From positions 13,710,120 to 13,774,119 of the forward strand of contig OX375880.1 of NCBI GenBank assembly GCA_947359465.1: a stretch of 64,000 nucleotides of DNA, in the 5' to 3' direction. Source of the DNA: Metellina segmentata (lineage: Eukaryota; Arthropoda; Arachnida; Araneae; Tetragnathidae). Position numbers and translations under genes: made by a program. Numbering within the stretch: position 1 is the first letter of the stretch; every line of letters starts with the position of its first letter. Below the pieces are notes generated by a model. It ran no database searches and was not told where the DNA came from. It saw only the letters and a list, made by a program, of their open reading frames with translations. This document shows positions 1-12,384 of this stretch, in pieces.

Positions 1-1190
1 ACTGAATTTTTACTTCTTTCCCTTATGAAAATAATATTTATAAATATTTGATTGAAGAAGAAAGAATATTTAGAACATTTAATTTTATATTTACTTAAAT
101 TTTATAATAGAGCACGAAAAGCCCAAACGATAAACTCATTGATCATAAAAGCGTAGTTTTGCTACTCGGTATCTGGCAACCTCAGAATTAATGTTTAATT
201 TTTTAATTTGATTTATAATTCTTTTTTGGGGTATTTGAGTTGAAAACGAGATTGTTGCGGTCACATTTGGGGATTCCCAAGTATTATAAATATGTGTTCT
301 TTTTGCTTATAAATCATTGTCTTTATCAATATTGTTCAAGTTTTTTGTCGAATTGTTTTACTTCAGAATATATTCAGGAAGTAAAATTCAACACGCTAGA
401 AAAAATATATTTTTTTTAAAAAAGAATTCTGCCTTTTTTAAGGATAGGAATAATGTTTCTGTTTGCTTATGTGTTCCGGTATATTTCCTATTCCAGAAAT
501 ATTATTTAGGAGCTGGCTTTTATTTATTTATTTCCTGCAAAATATCACTAGACATGGTACTTTCGTGGTGGTATATGTATATTTACAAATCAAAATATTT
601 TTTAAGTGTGTAATTTATTATTTTAAAATGACATGAAAATTTTCAAAAATAACTTTAAAATAAGATGGGTTACGTTAAATTTAAACTGGCAATCATACTT
701 TGTAGTTCAAAACATATTTCAAAATTTTGATATAGCTTTTCATTGAAAGACGATTAAAATAAACTAAATTTCATTTGTTTTTCGTGTTTCATGGGTGTTA
801 TTGAAATCTTACGCCGTAGTCAAGTAACTACATCTATCATTCTAAATAGATACGTGCTTTACATTTAGAAACCAAATTTCTGATCTTAAAAAGTACCATA
901 AGGGTTCAATTTAAAACTGTATGTGTGTTGGAGAAAACGGAATTTTTAACAAGACTTAGTGTGATAGTATTCCAAGATCAACAAAGTTATTTTGAAAAAT
1001 TGAAATTTTATGTCTTAAGAGACAGAAAGTCGAGGTTACTTACTCTATTTATTGAAGCTATTCTTACGCAACTTAGATGCATGTGAATCGTTCGTTGAAA
1101 ATTATTTTCTTTTTGTAAAAGTGCTGTAAAATCAACCTTCTGTTTATTAAAAAATTGTTATCGATTGGGTTTAATTTGTCTACTTTGATG
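1..1190. other. AT-rich stretch, nothing recognised
   Basis: Low-complexity AT-rich sequence. The only open frame (317-613, +) is lysine/phenylalanine-rich with no motif, and I regard it as chance. Confidence 0.5.
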
Positions 1191-1197
1191 ACATGTA

Positions 1198-2039
1198 TTC
1201 TAACAAAAGCTCTGTTTTTCCACATGCCACTGAATGGAATTTTCTGGGAAAATGTGCCGTTTGTTTCAAATTAAATTAGTCACGAATGCCGTAAATGTTT
1301 AGCCCCCTTGGGCATTATAGAAAGCGGGTTAACATGTAGCCTATCATATCCGCAGGGTTATAAAATATAAGTGTATCAAATGTGTGGATTGGTCAAAAGG
1401 TGGATTAGTGTAGAGAACAGACAAACATCAACTCTGCTTTATATATCTAACAGAAGTTCCGTTATTCCATCTGCCTCTGAATGGAATTTTCAAGAAAAAT
1501 TGCGTTTGCTTCTATCTAAATTAGTAACAAATGTTGTAACAATTTAATTTACCATCTTCTCATATTGATGATGAAATTCGAAAATATCGCATACTAGGTG
1601 AAAGAATGGCACAATGAAAACAGATTCATAGAAAAACTAAGTGCAAGACTATCCACCGAAATTCGTCAGAGTTTTACTGAAATTGAATGCACGGAAATAT
1701 TCGTAGTCACTCGAAAACTTAAAATCAACTTCAGCAGAAGTGTGACGAATATGAAATGAAGGATTGGATTTGGTTTTGTGGCACTGAGTCCTCTTGGGAC
1801 ATATGCCAAACTCAAGATAAAAAAGACACGAATATGAAATGAATTATATGGTTGGATACAACATGTATGCATATTTGCGTCCGAAGTAAATTGTAGAAGC
1901 GATGGAGAAGTTAAATTTTAGTTAATTTTTTTTCCCGTACACTTAAATGATGCTAACATTCTTGTATGAAAAAGAATTCATGACTTTTCAATCAACATAT
2001 TATTAATTCAACCCGAGCAAAGCCGGGTCTTTCTGCTAG
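1198..2039 (+). mobile_element. Helitron-like 3' remnant
   Basis: The right end has a CCCGAGCAAAGCCGGGT stem-loop followed by CTAGT at 2036-2040, the arrangement of a Helitron 3' end. Inside, a ~90-bp segment around ATGGAATTTTC occurs twice (about 1198-1290 and 1445-1535). The left end is not defined. A decayed RTE-type LINE tail is the alternative. Confidence 0.4.
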
Positions 2040-2044
2040 TAAGT

Positions 2045-2250
2045 AATAAATGTTTGTATCCACATTAACGTCTATTTTGTTTCAAAATATACTTTTTTTG
2101 CACCAAGTAAGCGAAATAAACACGTTTCCTTCGATATAATATGTATCGCAAATGGCACCAAATGAGTTCGTGCGTCATTTCACGGTTATGTGTGCATAGT
2201 TGGTCTTCGGTGCCGCAGTGGCGCCGCACGTTGACCCAACGCACTTTCAA
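2045..2250 (+). mobile_element. Harbinger-type miniature element, partial copy
   Basis: About 200 bp match the right half of the complete copy at 27391 (same run from the CACCAAGTAAGCG segment to GGTGCCGCAGTGGCGCCGCACGTTG). The outer GGCCCGGTGCACAC terminus is missing. It abuts the Helitron-like end on its left. Confidence 0.55.
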
Positions 2251-2339
2251 CAGCAGCACCATTTTCAACGGGCTATCTGATGAGAAATCGCGAACTACAG
2301 CTTCAGTTCTCACTCCCCTTAGTTCCACTTCTTAAACCG

Positions 2340-3490
2340 TTCCTGTTGGTTACTTTAATTTCAGTTTGCAATAGTATATAACGCTTATTTATTTATATGG
2401 TAACAGTATTCTTTGTGACTCTGTCGTTGTAACGTGTTGTGGAGTCTTGGCGCAACTGGAAAAAGAAATGTTTCCTCGAGAAGGGAGCTGACAGCCACGT
2501 GTGGTAATAGCTCAGGTCACGGAAGGCTGGAAATCTCGTTATGGTCGGCGTCCGGCTCTTTTGCACCCCGATTTCCACCTGACACCTGGTGTTTGTCACA
2601 CATCGGCCTTCTAACGGTTACACGACCCTTCGCACGTGTGGGGATTTGACACTATACTGCCAGTTGTACCGCTCTAAACGCGGCTTCTTTGATCAAGCAG
2701 ATACAAAGCAGATGTATTCCAGAATTCTCTAATTGGAGATCCTAAAACTCCTTTCAAGTGATCAACTGTCCATAACTAACCCTTAAAGTACTATTACAGC
2801 ACTTCATTTGACATTACATCGGTCATAAAGTTCTGGGCACTTGAAACAAACCCTCTTCATCTGACGTTACACTGACATCACGATCTCATCAATCTCAAAA
2901 TTCCATCGACATCTGGTTTTCAGTTAAAAGGCGACCTGCAAGACGTTAGAATTTTTCCACAGAGACCTGAGAGCGATAACATGCTTACTTGCCGTACCCT
3001 TCTTGTCCCAAAAATCTGTAATCTTGCTGTAAATATCTGCTAAGCTGGAGGAGGTTAGCGAGAGAGAGAGAGAATAAATGTTGTAGTGGTGAAACCAAAG
3101 AACTTATTCCTTGACGCTACCATTTCATTTCTGTCCCCACACCATTTCATCCGGTACAACACCCCTTGAGTGTGGGTGGTGTCATTTTGAAAAACAAGCG
3201 ACGGGGATTCCGAGAGATATGTGGATGCCCCCGAAAAATATGCAAGGGGAGGGACTCGAGCGAGAGAATCCACAGAGGAAGGTGAGGGACGTGATAGCTC
3301 TCGAGACAGTTATACGGGGAAGTCAAACCCCGGAAAAATCAAAAAGACAAACTGTGAGACGAGAAACTTACTGTTGCTTCATGACCAATTGTGGTCCTAT
3401 TGTCTGGAAATACTTCTAGACGCAATAAATAACTTATAAAGGAAAACTGCTGAGTCCAACTCCATCTGTATTACTGTGGTGCCCCAAACC
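2340..3490. other. No gene recognised
   Basis: Moderate-GC sequence with short unlinked open frames on both strands and a (GA)n tract at about 3059-3073. I see no motif or splice-consistent exon. Confidence 0.4.
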
Positions 3491-3494
3491 ACCA

Positions 3495-4132
3495 GTGTAT
3501 TTGGTGTGCGGTCTGAGATACATTAGATCCAATGGAGCAGTGCACAGATGCCTCCAGCGCCGCTGGGGCGACGCACGTCCAACTTGCGGGCAATTTGTAC
3601 CGCAGTTCCCCACGGCGCCGCACGATCGCCAAACATGTCTCCGTTCTGAAACAAATGGAATTTTTTTTTCTTCTAATGGTCGGCACATTTGACCTAAGTC
3701 ATTGGCCACTACAAGGCCGGAAGTGATGGCCACTTGTGAAGGAGCACCCAGTGGGAGGGCCATCATTGCCCCTAACAATTTTATACTTCGTAATTTGAAC
3801 CATGTTCAGATGACGAAGCAACACCTGAGCTGGTATACGCTTACAAACATCCATGCCCGAACCCGGATTCGAACCGTGGACCTTCCGATCTAGAGGCTAA
3901 CACCTTAACCACTATACCGGTTGGTCGGCACAAATGGAATATAAATTTTAATTAATAAATGGATGTATCCAGTAACGTCTATTTTGTTTCAAAATATACT
4001 TTTTTTACACCAAGTAAGCGAAACGAGCACATTTTCTTCGATAGAATATTTATCGCAAATGGCGTGTGCATAGTTGGGCTTCGGTGCCGCAGTGGCGCCG
4101 CACGTTGAAAACCCGGATGTGTGCACCGGGCC
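3495..4132 (+). mobile_element. Harbinger-type miniature element, 5'-truncated and split by a SINE
   Basis: It matches the 27391 copy from TCTGAGATACATTAGATCC through to the terminus ACCGGGCC at 4132, which is followed by TTA, the 3-bp target typical of this group. The left terminal repeat is missing. A SINE sits in the middle (3663-3927), flanked by ACAAATGGAAT on both sides. Confidence 0.65.
3663..3927 (-). mobile_element. tRNA-derived SINE, variant 3' half
   Basis: The head (GGTTCGAATCC B box on the - strand, CCGGTATAGTGGTTAAGG) is the common family head. The body is internally deleted, and the last ~120 bp (3670-3790) differ from the other copies. Duplicated ACAAATGGAAT on both sides marks the insertion. 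This could be a subfamily with another 3' end or an older insert inside the SINE. Confidence 0.6.
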
Positions 4133-4242
4133 TTAGTCATCTTTAAAGTGGTGAAATGACTGGTGACACACATTAAATCATTTTTCTTCGCTCGAAGGTT
4201 ACTTATTTCAGAGAAACACAGTGTGTTTATCATACCGAATGG

Positions 4243-4500
4243 GGGTCACCGTAGTTAAGAGTATGCTCACTGCGCCAGCAACTTGTGAGCTGTAGGTTGG
4301 TTTTGGGGTTTAATGGCGCAAGGGTCATATTTAGCCATGCTGCGGCAGACATACGACATACATCAAATAAAAGATTCACGCAATGAAAGTTTTACAAGCG
4401 CAGAAAAGACGAATACAACCATGGAAGATGAATCGAACCTGCGCCGCCTATAACTCGAAGGTTGCTAGCGCAGTGGGCATACCCACTAATACAACGACAG
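4243..4500. repeat. Possible second tRNA-like SINE remnant
   Basis: The + strand has GGTCACCGTAGTTAAGAG, like an A box, followed by a TTTAATGGCGCAAGGGTCAT block. The - strand has GCAGGTTCGATTC near 4430, like a B box. Only one copy is seen here, so this rests on the promoter-like boxes alone. Confidence 0.25.
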
Positions 4501-4519
4501 CCCCTGCGAGCTGTAGATG

Positions 4520-5200
4520 GCACAGGTTTCAGTCTCAACATGTCCTATTTCTACCTGGGCGTATTTATCTCCTGTATCAGTAAAACCTTTCTTTGTGTGT
4601 AAGTCCATGTACTTAACGTTGTTTGGTCTAGCTTGGCTAAATATGGCCTTGCACAATAAGATCCAAACAGAGACATAGTGTGTTGAATATTTCCCCCTCT
4701 CTTTCTCGGAACTGTTCGACTTCATGTATCACTTGTAAGCTGATATAAAATCTCTCATTTCGAATAAATGTTTCGTAAAAATATTTTTATTACACACTGT
4801 CAAATTAATATTCAATTTTATAAAGGCAAGTCAATACACCCGATTAAAATCCAATGTAAATACATTTCACTTGAATAAATATCGTCTCTAAAGATTAATG
4901 AAATTGAAAAGCATTATTTAAAAACTTTTAGAATAAAATCACCACATGTCGCCAAACTTTCTCGAGATTTTGGTGTCCAAAATAATCTTTACATGCATAG
5001 AATCACGTACTTCTCAGAAACTGAACAAAACTTTATGAATTTGTGTGGAATGAGACATAACATGATAGCACATAAATACAAAGGAAATAATTTAAGAACA
5101 CTGCATATTATAATAAAACTGTAGCAAGCAATAAAAATGGCAATAATATGTGACATGGAGGATTCAAAAAAAGAGAGTACCTCATAAAAAATAAGGCTTA
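4520..5200. other. AT-rich, nothing recognised
   Basis: No coherent open frame. Composition becomes strongly AT-rich after 4740. Confidence 0.4.
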
Positions 5201-5205
5201 TGAAT

Positions 5206-6281
5206 TTAATATGGAATGTGATCGCCCCTGACTTGTACACACATATCACAACGTGATTTCATGCTGGCAATAATGTTGTTCACCATAGTTTGGGGAATTA
5301 AATTTCACTCCTCCAGCAATGCAGTCTTCAGGGCATTTATAATTCCAGGAGAAAAATGTCTCCGAGCAACTGCTTTTCCAAGGTAGTCCAATAAGTACTC
5401 TATCGGGTTCAGATCAGGAGATTGTATGGCCACGGTATTTGCTCAATAGCTTCATTTTCAAGGCATCCGTCAGTGAGGTTTGTTTGCTGTGGACAAGCAT
5501 TATCGTCCATAAATAAAAAATCAGATCCCATATGCACCTCTCAAAAGTCTTACATAACGTTATAAGTCCTCATCCCGATATCTCTGGCCGATCACAGATC
5601 CTCTGTTGAAAACGTGTAGGGGCGTACGTCCTTTAATCATTATTATTTCCCACACCATCACACCTAATAATACATCGCACCAAAATCATCGATGTTATTA
5701 AAATTCAGTGTATTTAAACTTTTTTCCCCATTTCTTAAAACTGGTTTAGCAACTACTGATGCGACATCGACAGCAAAACATCGATGTTTTTTATAAAACA
5801 TCAATGTTTTAAAAACATTGACATCGATGACGCATCCCTACTTTTCAGACCCTTCACCCTTGGCCACTTTGGTCTAAAAGTATGTTCAATTAGCTAATTA
5901 TGAAAATTATGCTACTTGGTTATTTTTAAAATTTTATAACGGTACTTTTTTTCATTTAAAAATAAAACATTGAAATAGTAAAAACATCGACAAGTATAAA
6001 CATCGATGTTACAAAAACATCGACTCCAATACATCGATGTTAAAAACATCGATTTTTTTAAAATATCGACATTGATGTCGCATCCCTAGTTGTTAAACGT
6101 TTATGACCTTGTCAATCCGTCCTTACAACAGATTCCATAGTTCTGAAATTATTTCCATAGCGCAGAGACTGTCTCTTGAAATATTCACACATCTCGCTAC
6201 TTCCATGATTGTCTGCCCTGTATCTAAACGGCTGATAATGCGCCACTTTACAGATTCTTCCAAATGATACTTTGGAGCCAT
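5206..6281 (-). pseudogene. Tc1-type transposase, broken and interrupted
   Basis: On the - strand an ATG at 6281 opens MAPKYHLEESVKWRIISRLD, a Tc1-like N-terminal helix-turn-helix. After a gap the C-terminal part reappears with SPDLNPIEYLLDYLGKAVA (the Glu is the third catalytic residue of DDE transposases) and ends with GDHIPY and a stop at 5206-5208. The two halves are separated by about 400 bp of the ATCGATGT repeat (5690-6085), so that repeat inserted into the transposon. There are further stops, for example in LLEE-stop before NLIPQTM and near the second catalytic Asp. It is non-functional. The transposon termini were not defined. Confidence 0.75.
5690..6088. repeat. ATCGATGT-rich repeat inserted in Tc1 relic
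   Basis: It contains many copies of the palindrome AACATCGATGTT and begins and ends with GATGCGACATCGAC-like and GACATTGATGTCGCATCCCT-like sequence. It shares a long middle (AGACCCTTCACCCTTGGCCA, inverted) with the copy at 37000. This behaves as a dispersed element. Confidence 0.6.
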
Positions 6282-6309
6282 AACAAACCGTTTAGAGTCC
6301 TAACACATT

Positions 6310-7150
6310 GAAATCAAACGCTGCATTGCAGAAATTCACTCAGATATTCACTTTGCGCAAAGGGCTTGATTCACTGTCGGATGGCGTAACGCCTTTATTT
6401 GCATATCAGGAACCGCTTGATCGCTTTTGATTGGATAATGCTAATTACGCTTGTCTTTTACACATTCCCTTCAAAAATGGATAACATCGATTGGGTATTG
6501 CATGGAATATACTTATTTTGTGGTATAAAAAGATAATTTTGTACATTAGCTGTCGTAAGAAATGAACGACAAACCAAATTTTTTTTTAGTCATGGTTGGT
6601 CTTAATTTTACGCTTTACGCTTGGTAATGCCTAATATTTTCTCCATGGCAGTATAAATAAAATGTTAATTATTTTGGTGTCAGATTTTCTTCAAACGAGT
6701 CATATCTTTCGATGCTAAAAAAAATTTTGTGTGCTAAATGAAAGTTCCGTAACATTTTATTTTAAATTAATCCAAGGATTTAATCCTGTTCCAGAAGTTT
6801 CGTTAAATATTATGCAACGGTCTATTTTCCTTCCGGAACATTATATCTTTGATGAGGTAAGTGTGAGATTACGTCTTAATAGTAGTTGTTTTTAATGGAA
6901 TAAAAATAGAGCTTTTCCCTCCAAAAAAAAACTTATCTTTTCAAATCTTTATTCCGATAAGCTCCGAAAAAGTAAGTCGCGAAGAAACGTGCACGAGTTA
7001 CAATAGCTGTTTTTAGTATTTTCGAGGACACACGCTTCATTCTTTTCGCTTTACTTCACTCAGGCTATTTGCATTGTCAATAATAAATTAATGTCAAGCA
7101 TTGTTTTCTCAAAATCGTCATTTACAACGCAATTGTCGCACAGAAATCCT
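6310..7150. other. Nothing recognised
   Basis: AT-rich spacer between the Tc1 relic and the hAT element. The first part (to about 6480) may hold the Tc1 terminus, but I could not define it. Confidence 0.35.
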
Positions 7151-7160
7151 TCGTCTAGAC

Positions 7161-8233
7161 CAGTGGTCCCCAACCCCCGGTCCGCGGACCGGTTCCGGTC
7201 CGTGGATCAAATGGTACCGGGCCGCCCAAGGAACATTAAATTATTTCCATTTTATTTACTGTGGTGTATTTCTCTCGGGTTTGTGCGGTTCTTATCTATG
7301 AAATGTCTACACAAATTAGGAGGCGGTAAATCATAACTTGAAATTTGTTCTGTTACTAGAGCTTCAATTATGATTTCTGAATTCTGTATGTCTCTATTTT
7401 CAAATTTTGACAAATGTGACAGCTGTTTTCAAGTTGCAGACAAAGTAGCTGCATTTAAAGCCAAACTGTTGTGGGGACGGCGCAAGAACAGAGCCATTTT
7501 GGACATGTTTCAGACATTAGCGGGGATTTTAGGCGAGACTGAGCCTAAACATTTATTCTCCCAGTTGGTGCACGATCACCTGTCTTTGCTTTTAAAAGAG
7601 TTTTATCGCTACTTCCCAACCACAAAAGACCCACGAACTAGTAAGGAATGGTTCCGCAACCCATTTGTCAACAAATCAGGTGAATCTAGCATGTCTGTGC
7701 AAGAAGATCAACTGCTGGAGATTGCAAATGAAGGTGGCCTTAAAACTACGTTCGAGACAAAAACTCTGCCGGTGTTCTGGATTAAAGTCATGACGGAATA
7801 CCCTGAGATTGCCACCACAGCACTTAAATCCCTATTGCCATTTCCGACAACCTATCTGTGTGAATCGGGGTTTTCTGCAGTGACAGCAAGCAAAACCAAA
7901 CAACGGAATAAACTGGACATAAGCAACACACTTCGGGTGTCATTGTCTCCTATTACCCCCAGATGAAACCGTCTCGTTGGAATGAAACAAGCTCAGGGTT
8001 CTCATTGATTTAGCGTTCTAGTGAGTTAAAATGTTAAATCACTTTATATTCATTTTTTGGTGTAACTGTATTTTATTTTGAAGGCATGTTTAAGTACAAT
8101 TAAATTAAAATTATTAAATCAAAACAATCTAAAATATAAACAATCAACGTCCCCCCCCCCTCCCTCATCGGGCCGCGTTAAAATTATCAAACGATAATCC
8201 GGTCCGCGGCGATAAAAAGGTTGGGGAGCACTG
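7161..8233 (+). mobile_element. hAT transposon, internally deleted, with 8-bp target duplication
   Basis: Terminal repeats begin CAGTGGTCCCCAACC and end GGTTGGGGAGCACTG. They are flanked by perfect GTCTAGAC duplications at 7153-7160 and 8234-8241, fitting the nTCTAGAn preference of hAT elements. At 1073 bp it is far shorter than an autonomous hAT and keeps only the transposase C-terminus. Confidence 0.9.
7370..7966 (+). pseudogene. hAT transposase C-terminal fragment
   Basis: An open frame of 198 residues lies inside the hAT element. It includes the family's C-terminal dimerisation block TYLCESGFSAVTASKTKQRN followed by LRVSLSPITPR. The N-terminal BED zinc finger and the first catalytic Asp residues are missing because the element is deleted, so it cannot be an active transposase. 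The first Met is probably not a native start. A relic of the same protein lies inverted at 26440-26700 in the related element. Confidence 0.8.
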
Positions 8234-8329
8234 GTCTAGACTACTATTTTCTTCGCTTATTGACTTTATGGTGATGGATTAATTCTTTGAGTTATTCACA
8301 CGCATATATCCATTCTGTAACTTGCATTC

Positions 8330-9790
8330 TTCCTTGCGTGACCTTCAACCAGTTTTGACATTTACCAGAAGAATCCTTCCAATAGATTTTTTTCTAAACA
8401 ATGAGCAATGGAATCTTTTCTAGGTATTCTATTCAAAAGAAAGGAATGGTATCTTGCCCCCCCCCCCTCAATTGTTTTTATTATTAAGAAACTCAACAGT
8501 AAAATCTTTTCAAAGTATTCTATTATACATAGTGTCAATATAATCGTTTTAAATAACTGTATTCCAAGGAAGTAACCAATAGAATTTTATTATAAAGAAA
8601 TGTGCAATGGAATCATTAATTCCAAGGGTTTCTATACGAAGGAAAATGAGCAATAGAATCCTTTCAAAGTGGCCAACGGGTCCTACAATATGTCTATAGA
8701 ATTTCGTTGATCAATCGTTCCAATCAATGCAATTATACTCAAACGCCAATAGAATCGTTCCAAAGAATTAGTATATTCCAAGCAAAGACCAATATAATAT
8801 TTTCAAAATATTCTATGTTAAGGAAAGGAGCTATAAAACCTCTCTCGCTAAAGGATTCTATTCTATGAAAACTGGACAAAGGAATCTTTCCAAAGGATTC
8901 TATTCTTAAGAAATAAGCAATGAAATATTCCCAAAGAATTATATTCCAAGAAAATGAACAACATGGAATATTTCCAAGGAATTATATTCCAAGGAAATGA
9001 ACAACGGAACATTTCCAAATGACTATTCCAAGGAAATGAGCAATGGAATATTCCCAAATGACTATATTCCAAGGAAATGAGCAATGAAATCTTCCAAAAC
9101 CATTTTATTCCAAGGTAATTGGTAATTGGTAATTTTAGTTAACGTCGTACTAGAGCAACACAACGGGCTATTGACGACGGTCCGGGATCAGTCCCTTAAG
9201 GGAAAGATCCGAGGACAACACCGTAATTTTGAACCACGGTCAGATGACAAAGCAACACCTGAGCTGGCACCCCACTCTCCAAACTTCCACGCCAACCCAA
9301 CGTGAGGACTTTCGGCCACGACAGATTTAAGGTGCACCAGCCGCCTCTACACCATACGCTTACAAACATCCATGCCCGTACCCGGATTCGAACCAGGAAC
9401 CTTCCGATTTAGAGGCTAACACCTTAACCACTATACCGGTATTTTATTCCAAGGAAATATGTGTGTGAGTAATAGAATATTTCCAAAGAATTCTATTCCA
9501 AGGAAATAATCAATGGAATATTTTCAAAGGATTATATTCTAAGGAAATGAGCAATGGAATCTTCCCAGAGGATTTTATTCCAAGGAAATGTGTGTGAGTA
9601 ATAGAATCTTTCCAAAGAAATTCTATTCCAAGGAAATGAGCAATGGGGGAATGTTTCAAAATGATTCTATTACAAGGAAATGAGCTATGGGGGAATGTTT
9701 CAAAATGATTCTAAACTAAGTAAAGAACCAATAGAATATATCTGCAAGTTTAAAGAATCCATAGAATTTTTAAAAGGATTTGGTTATTTA
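8330..9790. repeat. Degenerate tandem repeat (~40-bp unit)
   Basis: The unit resembles TTCCAAGGAAATGAGCAATG plus GAATCTTTCCAAAGGATTCTA. It is best preserved at 8860-9110 and 9470-9700 and decays towards the left. A leading segment (CTTCCTTGCGTGACCTTCAACC, about 8330) is also found at about 20640 and 28010, so the array belongs to a dispersed family. A SINE is inserted at 9116. Confidence 0.7.
9116..9440 (-). mobile_element. tRNA-derived SINE, near full length
   Basis: It is inserted in the tandem repeat with a 14-bp duplication ATTTTATTCCAAGG (9102-9115 and 9441-9454). On the - strand it reads head (A box TAGTGGTTAAGG, B box GGTTCGAATCC), body, then an (ATTACC)n-type tail. A few bases of the 5' head are lost. 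Confidence 0.9.
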
Positions 9791-9799
9791 GGCATCAAG

Positions 9800-11750
9800 T
9801 GTGTTGTGTAGTAAAAGCAACACTTAACTATTCTACGAAGTCACGAATTCGAATTGTGTGTAATTGTGTGGTAAACTCTTTTCTTTCATGAGACAAAATA
9901 TGAATCATTTGTAAACTGCACCCTATTGTATCAACACTTAAGTTATGGTAATACGAAAATTTATTTTTTGGACTCTTATGTAAGCTTCCCTGAAGCTACA
10001 CAACTTATTACTCTCTTATTTGTTGAACCACCACAGCAAAAGATAGCGTTGAATGGAAAATGCTATCAATTACAGGGAAGAGAAACAAGATTCATATCCA
10101 ATTATGTTAAACACTTTATCACTGTTTTATTGTGGCGCTATTCGAAAACGAATTACGAATCGTCGCGTGCTTTTAGTTTCGTTTTGTTCATTGTGGGCTG
10201 GCATTGTTCACCAGTTTTGTTTTCCATTTTGAGTTCATTCTTACAAGAAGTTTCAATTTACTGAGAGAATTACTCGGCGTTTTTATAGGTGGAATCCATT
10301 AGTGGGATTGAGTTAATCGCGATAAATAATCTTTCTTGCAGAGAAATGTGAAACATTACTTAATGACTTCAGACTCGTTTTTATTACTCTTAACAACAAG
10401 CTCTATAATTAATATTTATAACCTCGAATCTGAATAATCACAATTTTTGAATACAACATGGTATATATAAATGCAATTATTTCTACTAAATTCCGTGTTA
10501 ATAAAATATGAGTTAGGGCTGGAAAATACTCCATGGACTTAAAAGCAAGGCATGCGAAAGATAGTGCAACATTGTCTGCCTAAACGTACTTTATAATGGA
10601 TATTAGTGACAATGTCATATGTGATACTGTATGTTTTTGTAGTGGCGGATAAATTCACCACAATATTCTCTCTCCAAAATTTATCATAGCTCTAAATTCG
10701 ATTGATGACTGCCACTAGTTTGCTGTCTTACGTTTCCTTTAACAGCCGAGTATGTGATGCTTTGTGAAAAGAAGATTGAGTGCAAACGAAGAGTGAAGTC
10801 GTAATAGGAATAGAAGCAGTGTATGTTATCACAGGGCTTCAGGCAACTGTTGGAAATGATTGGCGTTTCAACTATTCTCAATAAACCATCGATTGAAGAG
10901 CATACCGATTGTTACGAGCAATATTTGGTATTTGTCAGAAGCGATTTCAGGTTTGCTTTTTATAAGTGCGCATGTTCGGATTGAGTTAAGCGAACTACCC
11001 ACTCCACAAGGCGTGTGAAAAACATCTGTTAACCAAAACGTACTTCATGGTGGAAACAATTTGCACTGTTAGTGTACTGTTACTTAAATTTAAAAAAAAA
11101 ATATTACTTACTAAGTAAATTTTTAGACTTCCCCCCAAAATTTCAATGATCTTCCTCTACATAGAGAACTTAGATCACGTTTCAATTCTGAACAATTTTT
11201 GTACTTAAACTTTCGTGTAAGAAGTAGAAAAAAATGGTGTCTAAGTTTCCTATTTAAATGCAAACAAATCAATTCAACAGAAGGATGCGTTTTTATACTG
11301 TCTGTGGGGCGCTACATTTATAAAGAACGGCAATTTTTAGAATTAAATTTCATGGTTTTCACGCTACCCGTGGAGATAATATTGGTTTGCAAGTAAGACT
11401 TCGATCTTAACAGTAGAATTAGAAAACAAAGTTAGAATTTTGAGTGTAGAATGAGAAAATTGATGATAGGCGAAAACCGAAAGACAGTTCGGGAATTTAG
11501 GTGAGATAGTAATCATTGTTATGAGTCCATTTCTTGGAATATTTCAAAACATCCTATACACACTTCAAGGGAAGGTAAGAAAACACAAAATCAAACCGAA
11601 TTCCCATGGGTATGTTTGCCAGCAAGCACCCTCCCCCCTAAAAATAGGGGTGGGGGCAGAAATGATAAAGCAAGTAAGTGGACGTCTCTACCACCACTTC
11701 ATTCTAAAGTTTAACGGCAGTTGGAATCTTCCGATTCATAGAAAGTTAAA
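9800..11750. other. No gene recognised
   Basis: The open frame 9926-10264 (112 residues) has no recognisable motif, no splice signals and no codon bias I can see. It may lie in an upstream intron of the glycosyltransferase gene. Confidence 0.4.
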
Positions 11751-11754
11751 GGCG

Positions 11755-11905
11755 CATTTACACTCGTGCGTCAATCCGAATCCGCTATCCTTATCAGGAT
11801 CCGTCGAGTGACGAGTGATTGAAGCTGTCCCGTTCGTGTTGCCCATTAGTTCAATGGATTCCGATACGGATAGAGGGTGATCGAATCGACGTACCAGCGT
11901 AAATG
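11755..11905. mobile_element. Possible miniature inverted-repeat element
   Basis: CATTTACACTCGTGCGTC on the left pairs imperfectly with GTACCAGCGTAAATG on the right, and the similarity extends inwards for about 35 bp. No clear target duplication. Confidence 0.4.
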
Positions 11906-12384
11906 ATACACTTAAAACACACCTGATAGCTTCCACGCTTGGATTGCCATACGAACAGAGAAAACTACACTTTGCCGAAGCGCGTCATGTATCAAATCCA
12001 GGTGGCGCTTGTGGACGTTACATCCCTTCTTGACTCCGCATTGTGCTCTCTACCCACCACGAAGTTCGTACAAAAGGTTTTGAAACACCCTTTCGAACGA
12101 TTTTCGACAAAACCACGCTCTCTTATACCGTTATTCGCCACGCATGTTATTTCGTAATTACAATAACAAAAAGAAATTGCACATGTCCTGTCAAAAACAT
12201 TCCTTTATAGAAACTTAGAAACTTATAGATGCGTGGAATAGATTCATTGGTTTTCAGCAATCGAGTGTTTCCTTCATTTGCTTATGCTCTGTATTGTAGT
12301 TCCTCGGGTGCCTATCCTTGTACCTCACTTTGTGCTGCATGCTGAGTTTTTGCAAACGCCCTCCATTGTTCTCTTGTGTTCCAG

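Noticed and set aside
9926..10264. 112-residue open frame
   Set aside because: No motif, no splice context and AT-driven composition. Chance ORF is the simplest explanation.
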